Source: Silvibacterium sp.
Lineage (GTDB): Bacteria; Acidobacteriota; Terriglobia; Terriglobales; Acidobacteriaceae
Assembly (NCBI GenBank): GCA_019234945.1
Contig: JAFAKX010000251.1
Coordinates: 1-45,827, forward strand
Length of the DNA: 45,827 bases
Direction of reading: 5' to 3'
Under the pieces are notes generated by a model. It worked only from the letters and a program-made list of their open reading frames with translations, was not told the origin of the DNA and searched no databases. Made by a program: the position numbers and the translations under genes. Shown here in pieces: positions 8,436 to 16,540 of the stretch. How positions within the stretch are numbered: position 1 is the stretch's first letter; every line of letters begins with the position of its first letter.

Positions 8436-9263
8436 TTACGCAGGCAGCACCAGCGCGTCGAGTTCGAGGAACTGGCGAAGGATGTCGTCGCTGGAGGACT
8501 TCATCTCGTCCATTGTGCCGAAGAACTCAGCTTTGCCCTGATGCAAGAATAGGACGCGGTCGGCCAGGCGCTCGGCGAACCGCATGTCGTGGGTGACGAC
8601 AATGCTGGTGAGTCGGAGCTGGTACTTGAGCTTCTGGATGAGGTCGCCGAGGAGGCGGGCGATGAGCGGGTCGACCATCGTGGTTGGCTCGTCATAAAGG
8701 ATGGCCTCGGGCTGAGCGGCGAGCGCCCGCGCAATGGCGACCGAGCGTTTCATTCCAGTGGACAGGTCGGAGGGGAGCAGGTCCGTCATGCCGGAGACGC
8801 CGACCATCTCCAGCAGCCCGTTGACGATCTGCTGGATTTGATCGTCGGCCAGCTGGTCGCGCTCGCGCAGTGGAAATGCGACATTTTCACCAACGGTGAG
8901 GGAGTCAAAGAGCGCCCCGTTCTGGAAGACCATGGTGACCTTGCGGCGGATGTGCTGGAGCTGCTCTTCGGTGAAGCGGCTGATCTCCTCGCCGGCGACG
9001 AAGATTTTGCCGGAGTCGGGCTTGAGGAAGCCCATGATGTTCTGGAGCGACACGGATTTGCCGACGCCGCTGCGGCCCAGGATGCAAAGGGTCTCGCCGG
9101 GATTGACGTAGAAGCTGACCTGGTCGAGGACGCTGAGGCTCCCGAAGGATTTTGAGACTTTATCAAAGGAAATGTAGGGGGCGACACCCTCGGAATGCGG
9201 GACCTGCTCGATGATGGCTACTTCGGGGGCGATGATTTCCGAGGTGTCGGGCGTGGCGGCCAA
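8436..9263 (-). CDS. ABC transporter ATP-binding protein, MlaF-like
   Basis: 275 residues with a 35-residue N-terminal extension. Walker A is GRSGVGKS, the Q-loop is MVFQNGALFDSLTVGENVAF, Walker B is AILYDEP and the H-loop is VVTHD. The GALFDSLTV segment is typical of MlaF/Ttg2A/Mce-associated ATPases, which power phospholipid or lipid trafficking across the envelope with a MlaE permease and an MCE protein. Two conserved places are unusual: the ABC signature reads LSTGMKRS instead of LSGGM, and the D-loop region reads EPTTMVDP instead of EPTTGLDP. No MlaE or MCE gene is adjacent; the neighbours are mobA upstream (23-base gap) and the lipocalin-like gene downstream. Partners must be elsewhere. 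Confidence 0.88.
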   Translation of the reverse strand: MAATPDTSEIIAPEVAIIEQVPHSEGVAPYISFDKVSKSFGSLSVLDQVSFYVNPGETLCILGRSGVGKSVSLQNIMGFLKPDSGKIFVAGEEISRFTEEQLQHIRRKVTMVFQNGALFDSLTVGENVAFPLRERDQLADDQIQQIVNGLLEMVGVSGMTDLLPSDLSTGMKRSVAIARALAAQPEAILYDEPTTMVDPLIARLLGDLIQKLKYQLRLTSIVVTHDMRFAERLADRVLFLHQGKAEFFGTMDEMKSSSDDILRQFLELDALVLPA

Positions 9264-9286
9264 GAGTCTGCTCCCTGAGACCTAGA

Positions 9287-9928
9287 TTATTGGATGAGTG
9301 GCGTCTTCTCCAATGCTGCAATTTGGAGGTCGGCAATTCGAAGATCGGGGGGAGTGTTGATGTTCTGAAACCAGCGGTGGACGGGTGGGTCGGAGGGGAA
9401 GTCGAGGCAGGCAGCGATGGTCTCGACGTTGAAGCAGTCGAGTTTCGATCCGAATGCGACGGCGGCGTGCTCGATGGCGCGCATGACCTTCAGGTCTCCA
9501 GCGGCAAGAGCGGATTTGATATGGGCCAGGAGGTCGCGGTGGTAGATGGCGCAGAGCGGCTGCGGACGGCCCTGGAGGTGTGGGATAGTTGCGAGGGCAG
9601 AGGTTTCGGAGGCGCGGGCAGTCATCCATCGGAGGAAATCAGGAGGGAGCAAGGGCATATCGATGGGCAGGAAGAGATTCAAGTCGGCGTCGCTGGCGGA
9701 CAGAGCCGCTTCGATACCGGCGAGTGGGCCCGAGCCGGGGTAGCTGTCGCCCAGAATGGGAGCCCAGACGGCGAGGTCGGGGCGGCTGCCGGCGATGCGT
9801 GGAGAGAATCCGAGGGCGCGGAGGCTGGCCAAGGCGTGCTCGATGAGGGGGCGGCCGTGGAATGGGAGCAGGGCCTTGTCGCGTCCCATGCGGGTGCTCT
9901 GGCCGCCGGCGAGGATGAAGGCGTTCAT
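9287..9928 (-). CDS. mobA: Molybdenum cofactor guanylyltransferase
   Basis: 213 residues. The N-terminal nucleotide-binding motif is FILAGGQSTRMGRDKALLPF, followed by GPLAGIEAAL and the metal-binding PIDMPLLP. GRPQPLCAIYHR and the C-terminal FQNINTPPDL complete the MobA pattern. MobA transfers GMP from GTP to molybdopterin-Mo, giving the MGD cofactor of DMSO-reductase-family enzymes. Its ATG overlaps the stop of the upstream M20 peptidase gene in an ATGA arrangement, so the two are translationally coupled. No molybdoenzyme is encoded in the window. Confidence 0.9.
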   Translation of the reverse strand: MNAFILAGGQSTRMGRDKALLPFHGRPLIEHALASLRALGFSPRIAGSRPDLAVWAPILGDSYPGSGPLAGIEAALSASDADLNLFLPIDMPLLPPDFLRWMTARASETSALATIPHLQGRPQPLCAIYHRDLLAHIKSALAAGDLKVMRAIEHAAVAFGSKLDCFNVETIAACLDFPSDPPVHRWFQNINTPPDLRIADLQIAALEKTPLIQ

Positions 9929-11298
9929 GCAGCTACTTCCTGCATGAACGTGATGATGGACTCGATGCCGCGATAGAAGTTGGCCAGGTGGAACTTTTCG
10001 TTAGGTGCGTGGATCTGATCGTCGGGAAGGCCGAAGCCCATCAGGACGGAGGGAATCTTCAGGTGGCGCTCGAAGTCGCCGACGATGGGGATGGATCCTC
10101 CGGAGCGGATGAAGACGGTGTCCTTGCCCCAGACCTTTTTGAGGGCGCGCGTCGCGGCCTGGATGTAGGAGTTGTTGGTGCCGACGATGATGGGGTCGCC
10201 GGAGTGGATGAGACGGATGTCCAACTCGATGCCGTCGGGCTTAATGGACTCGACATAGCTCTTGTATTGGGCAAAGGCATGTTGGGGCGTCTGGTCCGGG
10301 ACGAGGCGCATGGAGATTTTGGCGACGGCTTTGGCGGGGATGACGGTCTTGGCTCCGGCACCGGTGAAACCGCCGGGCATGCCGTGGACTTCGAGTGTCG
10401 GGCGGGCCCAGGTGCGCTCGAGGACCGAGTATCCCGGCTCGCCGGTGAGACGCGATGAGCCGACTTCGGTGAGGCGGTAGTGCTCTTCGTCGAAGGGGAG
10501 CTGCTGCCAGGCGCGGAGCTCGTCGTCGCTGGGGCGGCGGACAGTGTCGTAGAAGCCGGGGATAAGGATGCGGCCGGCCCCATCCTTGAGCTGGGCGGTG
10601 ATCTGGGCGAGGGCGACGAAGGGGTTGGGGGCTGCGCCTCCGTACATGCCGGAGTGGAGGTCGGATTTTGCGCCGCGGGCCTCGATTTCGGTGTAGATCA
10701 TGCCGCGGAGGCCGACGCAGAGGGTGGGCAGCTCGGGCGCGAACATTTCGGTATCGCAGACGAGGGCGAAGTCGGCCTTGAGGCGGTCGGGATGCTCGCG
10801 AATAAAGCGTGCGATCTGCTCTCCGCTGACTTCTTCCTCTCCTTCAAGGATGATCCGTATGTTGATGGGCAGCTTGCCTTTATTCGCAGAGAAGAGCGCT
10901 TCGATGGCTTTGACCTGCATGTACATCTGGCCCTTGTCGTCCACGGCTCCGCGGGCGTAGAGATTGCCGTTGCGCTCGGTGGGCTCGAAAGGCGGGGAGT
11001 GCCATTCGTCAAGGGGATCGGGGGGCTGGACGTCGTAGTGTCCGTAGCAGAGGCAGGTGGCTTTGCCGGGGGCGTGCAGCCAGTCGGCGTAGACGAGAGG
11101 ATGTCCGGGGGTGGTGATGACCTCGACGTGCTCCATGCCGATGCGCGTGAGCTCTTTGGCCAGCCACTGGGCGGCGGCGAGCACGTCTGCTTTGTGTTCG
11201 GGCAGGGTGGAGACGGAGGGGATGCGGATGAGGGTCTTGAGCTCGTCGAGGAAGCGTGGGTAATTGCTGCGGGCGTAGTCGATGGCGGCGGAGGACAT
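9925..11298 (-). CDS. M20-family dipeptidase (ArgE/DapE/carboxypeptidase G2 type)
   Basis: 457 residues of a cytosolic-looking zinc aminoacylase/dipeptidase. The metal-site motifs are GHYDVQPPDP (first His-x-Asp), YARGAVDDKGQMY (bridging Asp), EGEEEVSGE (catalytic Glu and next ligand) and VCDTEMFAPELP. A lid or dimerisation domain lies between, and the C-terminal half has IRSGGSIPIVGDF and GFGLPDDQIHAPNE with the last ligand histidine. This set matches the group usually named dipeptidase or M20/M25/M40 peptidase. The ATG at 11298 follows AGGAGCC. It is the first gene of a minus-strand run with mobA, the MlaF-like ATPase and the lipocalin-like gene. Confidence 0.92.
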   Translation of the reverse strand: MSSAAIDYARSNYPRFLDELKTLIRIPSVSTLPEHKADVLAAAQWLAKELTRIGMEHVEVITTPGHPLVYADWLHAPGKATCLCYGHYDVQPPDPLDEWHSPPFEPTERNGNLYARGAVDDKGQMYMQVKAIEALFSANKGKLPINIRIILEGEEEVSGEQIARFIREHPDRLKADFALVCDTEMFAPELPTLCVGLRGMIYTEIEARGAKSDLHSGMYGGAAPNPFVALAQITAQLKDGAGRILIPGFYDTVRRPSDDELRAWQQLPFDEEHYRLTEVGSSRLTGEPGYSVLERTWARPTLEVHGMPGGFTGAGAKTVIPAKAVAKISMRLVPDQTPQHAFAQYKSYVESIKPDGIELDIRLIHSGDPIIVGTNNSYIQAATRALKKVWGKDTVFIRSGGSIPIVGDFERHLKIPSVLMGFGLPDDQIHAPNEKFHLANFYRGIESIITFMQEVAA

Positions 11299-11386
11299 GA
11301 TGGCTCCTGAAAGATGACAGAGAAGTATAAGGCAGGGGGTGTTTTCTATAATTCAGCCAAAGGGGCACGGCGGAGCAGCATTGGGC

Positions 11387-11677
11387 ATGAGACCTTCGGA
11401 AGCACTTGCGCAGAATCGCGACGAAGTACGGCGTATTGTTCTTGAGAACAAGAGCCGGAATCCGCGTATTTTCGGATCGGTGCTGCACGGTGAAGACGCC
11501 GAAGGCAGCGACCTCGATTTGCTGGTCGATCCTGATCCGGGCGCAAGCCTCATGGACATTGCGCGGATTCAGAACAGGCTCGAGGCGCTTCTAGGAGTTT
11601 CTGTGGATGTGCTTACTCCACGCGGACTGCCGGAGAGCTATCGGGGCAGGGTCCTTGCGGAGGCCAGCCCGGTATGA
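11387..11677 (+). CDS. MNT-domain nucleotidyltransferase antitoxin (MntA-like)
   Basis: 96 residues of the minimal nucleotidyltransferase fold. The active-site pattern is FGSVLHGEDAEGSDLDLLVD, with Gly30-Ser31 and Asp42/Asp44, and a third carboxylate in SVDVLTP (Asp74). In studied MntA/HepT pairs the MNT protein modifies the HEPN toxin with AMP and so silences it. The gene overlaps the HEPN gene by four bases (ATGA), which is the usual arrangement. I chose the ATG at 11387, since the upstream in-frame start adds residues unlike the family. Confidence 0.88.
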   Translation: MRPSEALAQNRDEVRRIVLENKSRNPRIFGSVLHGEDAEGSDLDLLVDPDPGASLMDIARIQNRLEALLGVSVDVLTPRGLPESYRGRVLAEASPV

Positions 11678-12036
11678 AGACAGACCCGGCGCGGGTTGTC
11701 CAGTATCTGGGACACATGCTCGAGGCCATTTCACGAATCAATCAATACACGGACGCCACAAGTGAAGCGGAGTTCTCGACGAATGCGCTTTTGCAGGATG
11801 CAGTAATCCGCAATTTCGGGATACTCGGCGAGGCCACCCGGAATATCGAGACTCACGATCCGACATTCGGGAGTCGTTATCCCCAAATTCCATTGCGCGA
11901 AATTTACACGATGAGAAACAGGCTCACCCACGGATACTTCTCTGTCGATCTGGGCGTTGTATGGAACACGATCCAGCATGATCTGCCTGCTCTGCGGAAA
12001 CAGGTGGAGTTGGCTCTGAAGGATCTGGAAACCTGA
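11674..12036 (+). CDS. HEPN-domain RNase toxin (HepT-like, DUF86)
   Basis: 120 residues, all alpha-helical in appearance. It carries the HEPN active-site pattern R-x4-H-x-Y as RNRLTHGY (Arg81, His86, Tyr88), preceded by IRNFGILGEATRNI. HepT-like toxins cut RNA with the Arg/His pair, and the Tyr of this motif is the site where the partner MntA adds AMP. The catalytic residues are intact, so the pair looks functional. The pair lies between a core metabolic run and a rhodanese gene without other mobile-element signs. Confidence 0.9.
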   Translation: MKTDPARVVQYLGHMLEAISRINQYTDATSEAEFSTNALLQDAVIRNFGILGEATRNIETHDPTFGSRYPQIPLREIYTMRNRLTHGYFSVDLGVVWNTIQHDLPALRKQVELALKDLET

Positions 12037-12040
12037 AGGG

Positions 12041-12373
12041 TCAATATCTCGGCACCGTGGGGTCGATGTCAGCCGACCAGGTGTCGATGCCCCCACGGAG
12101 AGACTGCGCGTTTTCGAAGCCCTGGTTGCGGAGCCAGACGGCGACGTTGATGGAACGGACTCCGTGATGGCAAATGGCTACGATGCGGGCCTCAGGGTCG
12201 AGTTCCTGGAAGGCGCGGGAAGGGACGTCTCCCATGGGCATAAGGGTGCTGCCCTGGATGTGGGCGGCCTGGTGCTCCCAGGGCTCGCGCACATCCAGTA
12301 GAATGAAGCCTTCGGACTCCCCGCAGTTGATCAGCTCGCTCAGTTGCTGCGCCGTAATCTCATAATCCAGCAT
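12041..12373 (-). CDS. Single-domain rhodanese
   Basis: 110 residues from the ATG at 12371-12373. FILLDVREPWEHQAAHIQGS is the N-terminal rhodanese box and ICHHGVRS the active-site loop with the persulfide-forming cysteine. LRNQGFENAQSLRGGIDTW is the family's C-terminal box. It would transfer sulfane sulfur to a thiol or cyanide acceptor in the cytosol, in the manner of GlpE. Longer in-frame starts exist but their extra residues are low-complexity. It is convergent with the HepT gene and divergent from the sigma-54 activator. Confidence 0.9.
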   Translation of the reverse strand: MLDYEITAQQLSELINCGESEGFILLDVREPWEHQAAHIQGSTLMPMGDVPSRAFQELDPEARIVAICHHGVRSINVAVWLRNQGFENAQSLRGGIDTWSADIDPTVPRY

Positions 12374-12480
12374 AGAATCAGGATAACCCCCTCCCCGAAC
12401 TGCTGCTTTTGTCCGGCTTTTGAGGTCGCTGCACGCCGGGCGCATGATACAAGGTAAGTGTCCCCAGACAAGAAATTGAT

Positions 12481-13884
12481 ATGGCAACACAGGAAAAGGT
12501 TTTAATCGTTGAAGATGAGGTGCACGCCCTGACCGGGCTCGCAGAGCTGGTTTCGGGTTGGGGTTACCGGACGGATACCGCCCGAGACGGGGTTGAGGCG
12601 CTCGAGCGTGTGCAGACGTGGCGGCCTGGCATCGTAGTGACGGACCTGAAGATGCCGCGCATGGATGGGCTTGAGCTGCTGGAGCGGCTGAACGAGATGA
12701 AGCAGAGCCAGGCGGTGGTTGTGCTGACAGCTCAGGGATCAATTGAGCTTGCGGTCGAGGCCATGAAGATGGGCGCCTACGACTTTATCCAGAAGCCGGT
12801 AGATGCGACGCGACTGCGGACGATCCTGATGAACGCGACGCGGCAGCGGGAGACAGAGCGCGAGCTGGAGGTGACGCGACGTAAGCTCCGCGATACGGGT
12901 GTGCTGGGCTCGCTGGTGGGCTCGTCGAGGAAGATGCAGGAGTTGTTTGCGCTGATCGAGCGGGTGGCTCCGTCGAATGTGTCGGTGCTGATTACGGGCG
13001 AGAGCGGCACGGGCAAGGAGATGGTGGCCCGCACTTTGCATGAGCTGAGTCCCCGGAAGGCTAAGCCGTTTGTCGCGGTGAACTGTGCGGCAATTCCGGA
13101 AACGCTGATCGAAAGCGAGATTTTCGGGCATGAGAAAGGCGCATTTACAGGCGCGCTGGAGCGGCGGGCAGGCTGCTTCGAGCTGGCCGAAGAGGGCACG
13201 CTGCTGCTGGATGAAATAGGAGAGATGCCGGTCGGCACGCAGGCCAAGCTGCTGCGCGTGCTTGAGGAGCGCAAGCTCCGGCGGCTGGGCAGCAAGGTAG
13301 AGGCACCTGTCGATGTGCGGGTGCTGTCGGCAACGAATCAGGATCCCGAGACAGCAGTGACGAACGGTCAGCTGCGAAGCGACCTCTATTACAGGCTGAA
13401 TGTGTTCAACATTCACATGCCGCCGCTGCGCGAGCACAAGGAGGACATTCCCGAGATTGTGAACGCAATGCTGGTGGAGATGAACCGCAAGCACGGTCGC
13501 GACGTGACGGGAGTAGAACCGGACATGATGTCGCGGCTGATTGCCTACGACTGGCCGGGGAATGTACGCGAGTTGCGCAACACGATTGAGCGGGCGGTTG
13601 TGCTGTGCGGAGGCAACGTAATTGAAGCGCAGCACCTGCCGCCGGGTTTCGGCATGAAGACGATACGGATGCAGCTGGAGGCTGCGGTGGCTCCGAATGC
13701 GATACAGGTCGAGATTGGCGCGACGGTTGATGAGGGAGAGCGCCGGCTCATCTTGAAGACTCTCGAATCGACGAACAACAACAAGACACGGGCGGCGGAG
13801 ATCCTGGGCATAAGTCTGAAGACTTTACACAACAAGCTGAAGGACTATGAGAAGCTGAAGGATGACACCGGGCAGGTGGAATAA
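12481..13884 (+). CDS. Sigma-54-dependent response regulator (NtrC family)
   Basis: 467 residues with three domains. The receiver domain has phospho-acceptor Asp55 in VVTDLKMPRMDG and acidic residues EDE at 11-13. The AAA+ domain has Walker A GESGTGKE at 173-180, the sigma-54 contact loop GAFTGA at 220-225, Walker B LLLDEIGEMP and the arginine-finger region. A Fis-type helix-turn-helix ends the protein (NNNKTRAAEILGISLKTLH). It should activate sigma-54 promoters after phosphorylation by the sensor kinase encoded immediately downstream. I could not identify a convincing sigma-54 promoter in the window. The ribosome site is weak (AAGAAA). Confidence 0.95.
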   Translation: MATQEKVLIVEDEVHALTGLAELVSGWGYRTDTARDGVEALERVQTWRPGIVVTDLKMPRMDGLELLERLNEMKQSQAVVVLTAQGSIELAVEAMKMGAYDFIQKPVDATRLRTILMNATRQRETERELEVTRRKLRDTGVLGSLVGSSRKMQELFALIERVAPSNVSVLITGESGTGKEMVARTLHELSPRKAKPFVAVNCAAIPETLIESEIFGHEKGAFTGALERRAGCFELAEEGTLLLDEIGEMPVGTQAKLLRVLEERKLRRLGSKVEAPVDVRVLSATNQDPETAVTNGQLRSDLYYRLNVFNIHMPPLREHKEDIPEIVNAMLVEMNRKHGRDVTGVEPDMMSRLIAYDWPGNVRELRNTIERAVVLCGGNVIEAQHLPPGFGMKTIRMQLEAAVAPNAIQVEIGATVDEGERRLILKTLESTNNNKTRAAEILGISLKTLHNKLKDYEKLKDDTGQVE

Positions 13885-13924
13885 AATACCGTTCGCCCAT
13901 CGGCTCGCGGGGACCCCTTCGACC

Positions 13925-15829
13925 ATGCGATTAAAGACCAAAATCGCTCTGGCAATTGGCGTGCTGGTCTTTTTGGTAGCGACTGCACTGTCCTGGGTAT
14001 ACCTGAACCAGCTGCTGAAACAGCAAATTGACCTGACGTACGATTCCGCCCGTCTAATTGCCGAGCAGCTCCTTGGGGTGACAAGGACCGCAATCCAAAC
14101 GGGCGTACCCCAAGACGTAAACGCACATGATCCGGAAGCGGTGCGGAAAGCGGTTGCCGCCGCTTTGCACAAAGATGAGGCGCTGAATGAGCTCATCCTC
14201 TCGATCTTGGGCCATACGAACACCGTGTCCGACATTGAGATTGTCGACAACGACGGCAAAGCGCTGCTCACAACTCTCGGCAAGGATCAGCAGCCGTCGA
14301 AAGGCTTTGATTTTGCATCCCTGCAGGGAAATTCGCTCATTGGCAAGCTTAAGGTGATTTTTGGTAAGCCGCAGGTTTATGACGTTACCACCAGCCTCGA
14401 TCGCGATGGGAAGCCGTTCCTCACAATTCGTGTCGGGATCAAAACACTGTTTCTTGGTCGTTTTGAGGTCATCCCGCTATTAAGCGGTGCGCTTACATAC
14501 ATCGCAGTGGGCATACTGATTTCGCTGCTCGCGGCCGGCTTTGTTTCCAAACTTGCGCTGAGGCCGCTCGAGCAGATCAGCTCGCGGCTGGATGCGCTGG
14601 AGCAGGTGGAAGCGGGAGCGGCCGCCGAGATCGAGGCGGGACGGTCGTCGGACGCCGTGGTTCAGGTATCGCACAAGATCGAACGGCTGGGCCGCCGGAT
14701 GAAGAACGTGGAGGAGGTATTTTCCGCCCTCAAAGAGAACATCGACCAAATACTTTCGAACCTGCAGGACGGCATCATGCTTTTTACGCGTGACTCGCGC
14801 GCAGTGCTGGTATCGCGGTCGATGGAGCGGTTTCTGGATGTAAGCCGCGATCAGCTTCTCGGGGCGGAGGTGCATGAGATCTTCGACCGCAACAGCCTGC
14901 TGGGCCGCACGGTGCGGCAGGCGTTCGACGCCGGCATGTCGATCGTGCAGGAGGAAATCACAACAGAGGCAGGGCGCAGGCTGGAACTTTCGCTGGACCT
15001 CATTCATGACGACCAGATCGACAGTGGACGGTCGCTGGGCGCACTGCTCACCCTGCACGATGTGGAGTCAGTAAGCGAGATCGAGAGCGAACTGGAGCTC
15101 TCGCGCCGCATGGCGGCGATCGGGCGGCTGACTTCGGGCGTTGGGCACGAGGTGAAGAATCCCATCAACTCCATTGTGGTACACCTGGAGCTGCTGCGCA
15201 GCAAGGTGGGCGGCGAGCCGACGGCGGCAAGGCACCTGGAGATCATCCAGAGCGAAATTCAGCGGCTGGATCGGGTGGTGCAAACGCTGGTCGACTTCTC
15301 AAGGCCGGTCGAGCTGAAGCTGAGGGACCACGACATGCGCCAGATTGTGTCGAGCGTGCTGCTGCTAGCCTCTGCGGGGCTCGAATCGTATAACGTGACG
15401 GTGGTGAGCCAGTTGCCGGATCATCCGATAATGGTGAAGGTGGATGCCGATTTACTAAAGCAGGCGCTGCTGAACGTAGTGCTGAACGGCGCGCAGGCGA
15501 TGGCGGACGGGGGCGAGCTTTCCGTGCGGCTGACCGAAGATGGACGCTGGGCGACGATTAAGGTGCAGGATCACGGCGAAGGGATTCCGGAGGAGATACG
15601 GTCAAAGATCTTCGACCTGTACTTTACAACGAAGCGCGAAGGCAGCGGGATCGGGCTGGCGATGACGTACAGAATTCTTCAGCTTCACCATGGACAGCTT
15701 GACGTAGAATCGAAGCTCGGAGAGGGATCGACCTTCACCTTATCCGTGCCGACATCCGGCCTGACAGATCCGAGGCTGCGCGGCGTACTGGAAGCAAATT
15801 CACTGGTGGTTGAGGAACGACGGGGATGA
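13925..15829 (+). CDS. Membrane sensor histidine kinase (NtrY-like)
   Basis: 634 residues from the ATG at 13925. The first membrane span is near residues 6-28 and is followed by a periplasmic domain of about 150 residues. The second span ([16 protein letters not shown]) leads to a HAMP region, a PAS-like segment ([18 protein letters not shown]), the HisKA box [13 protein letters not shown] with phospho-acceptor His408, and an ATPase domain with [18 protein letters not shown] and GSGIGLAM. It is the likely partner of the sigma-54 activator upstream. An earlier start at 13862 would overlap that gene by 23 bases. The stop overlaps the next gene's ATG (ATGA), so all three form one operon. Confidence 0.93.
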   Translation: MRLKTKIALAIGVLVFLVATALSWVYLNQLLKQQIDLTYDSARLIAEQLLGVTRTAIQTGVPQDVNAHDPEAVRKAVAAALHKDEALNELILSILGHTNTVSDIEIVDNDGKALLTTLGKDQQPSKGFDFASLQGNSLIGKLKVIFGKPQVYDVTTSLDRDGKPFLTIRVGIKTLFLGRFEVIPLLSGALTYIAVGILISLLAAGFVSKLALRPLEQISSRLDALEQVEAGAAAEIEAGRSSDAVVQVSHKIERLGRRMKNVEEVFSALKENIDQILSNLQDGIMLFTRDSRAVLVSRSMERFLDVSRDQLLGAEVHEIFDRNSLLGRTVRQAFDAGMSIVQEEITTEAGRRLELSLDLIHDDQIDSGRSLGALLTLHDVESVSEIESELELSRRMAAIGRLTSGVGHEVKNPINSIVVHLELLRSKVGGEPTAARHLEIIQSEIQRLDRVVQTLVDFSRPVELKLRDHDMRQIVSSVLLLASAGLESYNVTVVSQLPDHPIMVKVDADLLKQALLNVVLNGAQAMADGGELSVRLTEDGRWATIKVQDHGEGIPEEIRSKIFDLYFTTKREGSGIGLAMTYRILQLHHGQLDVESKLGEGSTFTLSVPTSGLTDPRLRGVLEANSLVVEERRG

Positions 15830-16434
15830 ACTCCGCACGCAGGCTCGCGGCTCTCTTGCTGATAATCGGGATCGCGGGCTGCAAGCACAAGGTACAGAGC
15901 GCGGCCCCCCCGCCGCCAGCACCGCCGGTATTTACGCCAACCCAGATTGCGGATAAGGCGCCGTTGCCGCAACCGCCGGCTCCGCAGCCGGTGGATGTGA
16001 AGCTGGGGTCGGATAAAAAGCAGGAGCCCACTCCGGTCAAGCAGAAGAAGCCCCCGCATCACAAGTCCAAACCGTCCGAGGCTGCTCCGGTACAGACGGC
16101 GAAAGACGCGACTCCGCCCGCAACTGCCCCGGCGCAGGCGGTCTCAGCGGGCCAACCGCCGAATACGTCGCCAATTGGGCAGCTTTCCAGCTCGAGCGAT
16201 AGCAGCAGTGGGTTTAAGCATCAAGACATTCAAAAGCAGATCAATGACACGGAAAGCGGGCTGAACGGGATCATTTCCAAGCGCAAGCTAAGCTCAGATG
16301 AGGAGCAGACTGCGGCACAGATCCAGACGTTTCTAGAGAAGGCCAAGAAGGCACTGAATGAGGACGATCTGGATGGAGCGAACACGCTGGTCAAGAAGGC
16401 GGCGGTTTTGCTGGAAGAGCTGACGAAAGGATGA
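15826..16434 (+). CDS. Proline-rich lipoprotein in the two-component operon
   Basis: 202 residues. The signal ends in a lipobox (GIAGC, acylated Cys19). Residues 25-120 are a low-complexity, Pro/Lys/Ala-rich linker. The last 75 residues are a charged alpha-helical, possibly coiled-coil segment (KQINDTESGLNGIISKRK, then two more helices). The layout suggests a lipid-anchored protein reaching into the periplasm or peptidoglycan by a flexible tether. Translation is coupled to the sensor kinase by a four-base overlap, so I infer a role in presenting or modulating the signal that the kinase senses. I recognise no family. Confidence 0.8.
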   Translation: MNSARRLAALLLIIGIAGCKHKVQSAAPPPPAPPVFTPTQIADKAPLPQPPAPQPVDVKLGSDKKQEPTPVKQKKPPHHKSKPSEAAPVQTAKDATPPATAPAQAVSAGQPPNTSPIGQLSSSSDSSSGFKHQDIQKQINDTESGLNGIISKRKLSSDEEQTAAQIQTFLEKAKKALNEDDLDGANTLVKKAAVLLEELTKG

Positions 16435-16442
16435 GAGACAGG

Positions 16443-16484
16443 GATTAGCGATTAGGGATTAGCCATTAGGGGTTAGCCATTAGC
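16443..16484. repeat. Six tandem 7-bp repeats, consensus NATTAGS
   Basis: Units are GATTAGC, GATTAGG, GATTAGC, CATTAGG, GGTTAGC and CATTAGC, directly head to tail, just after the lipoprotein stop. The unit is too short for CRISPR and has no spacers. Simple-sequence tracts of this kind can arise by slippage, but this one lies outside coding sequence. Confidence 0.85.
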
Positions 16485-16510
16485 CTCCAGCTATTCGCCG
16501 ATTGCCGCCA

Positions 16511-16528
16511 AGTCCGAGGGTCCGGACT
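16511..16528. terminator. Short hairpin between convergent genes, possible terminator
   Basis: AGTCCG (16511-16516) pairs with CGGACT (16523-16528) around a six-base loop. It lies between the convergent lipoprotein gene and nadK. The stem is short and no U-tract follows, so efficiency is doubtful. Confidence 0.35.
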
Positions 16529-16540
16529 ACAGCGGTGATT

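Noticed and set aside
16443-16484. CRISPR array
   Set aside because: The units are 7 bases, directly adjacent and without spacers; no cas genes are in the window.
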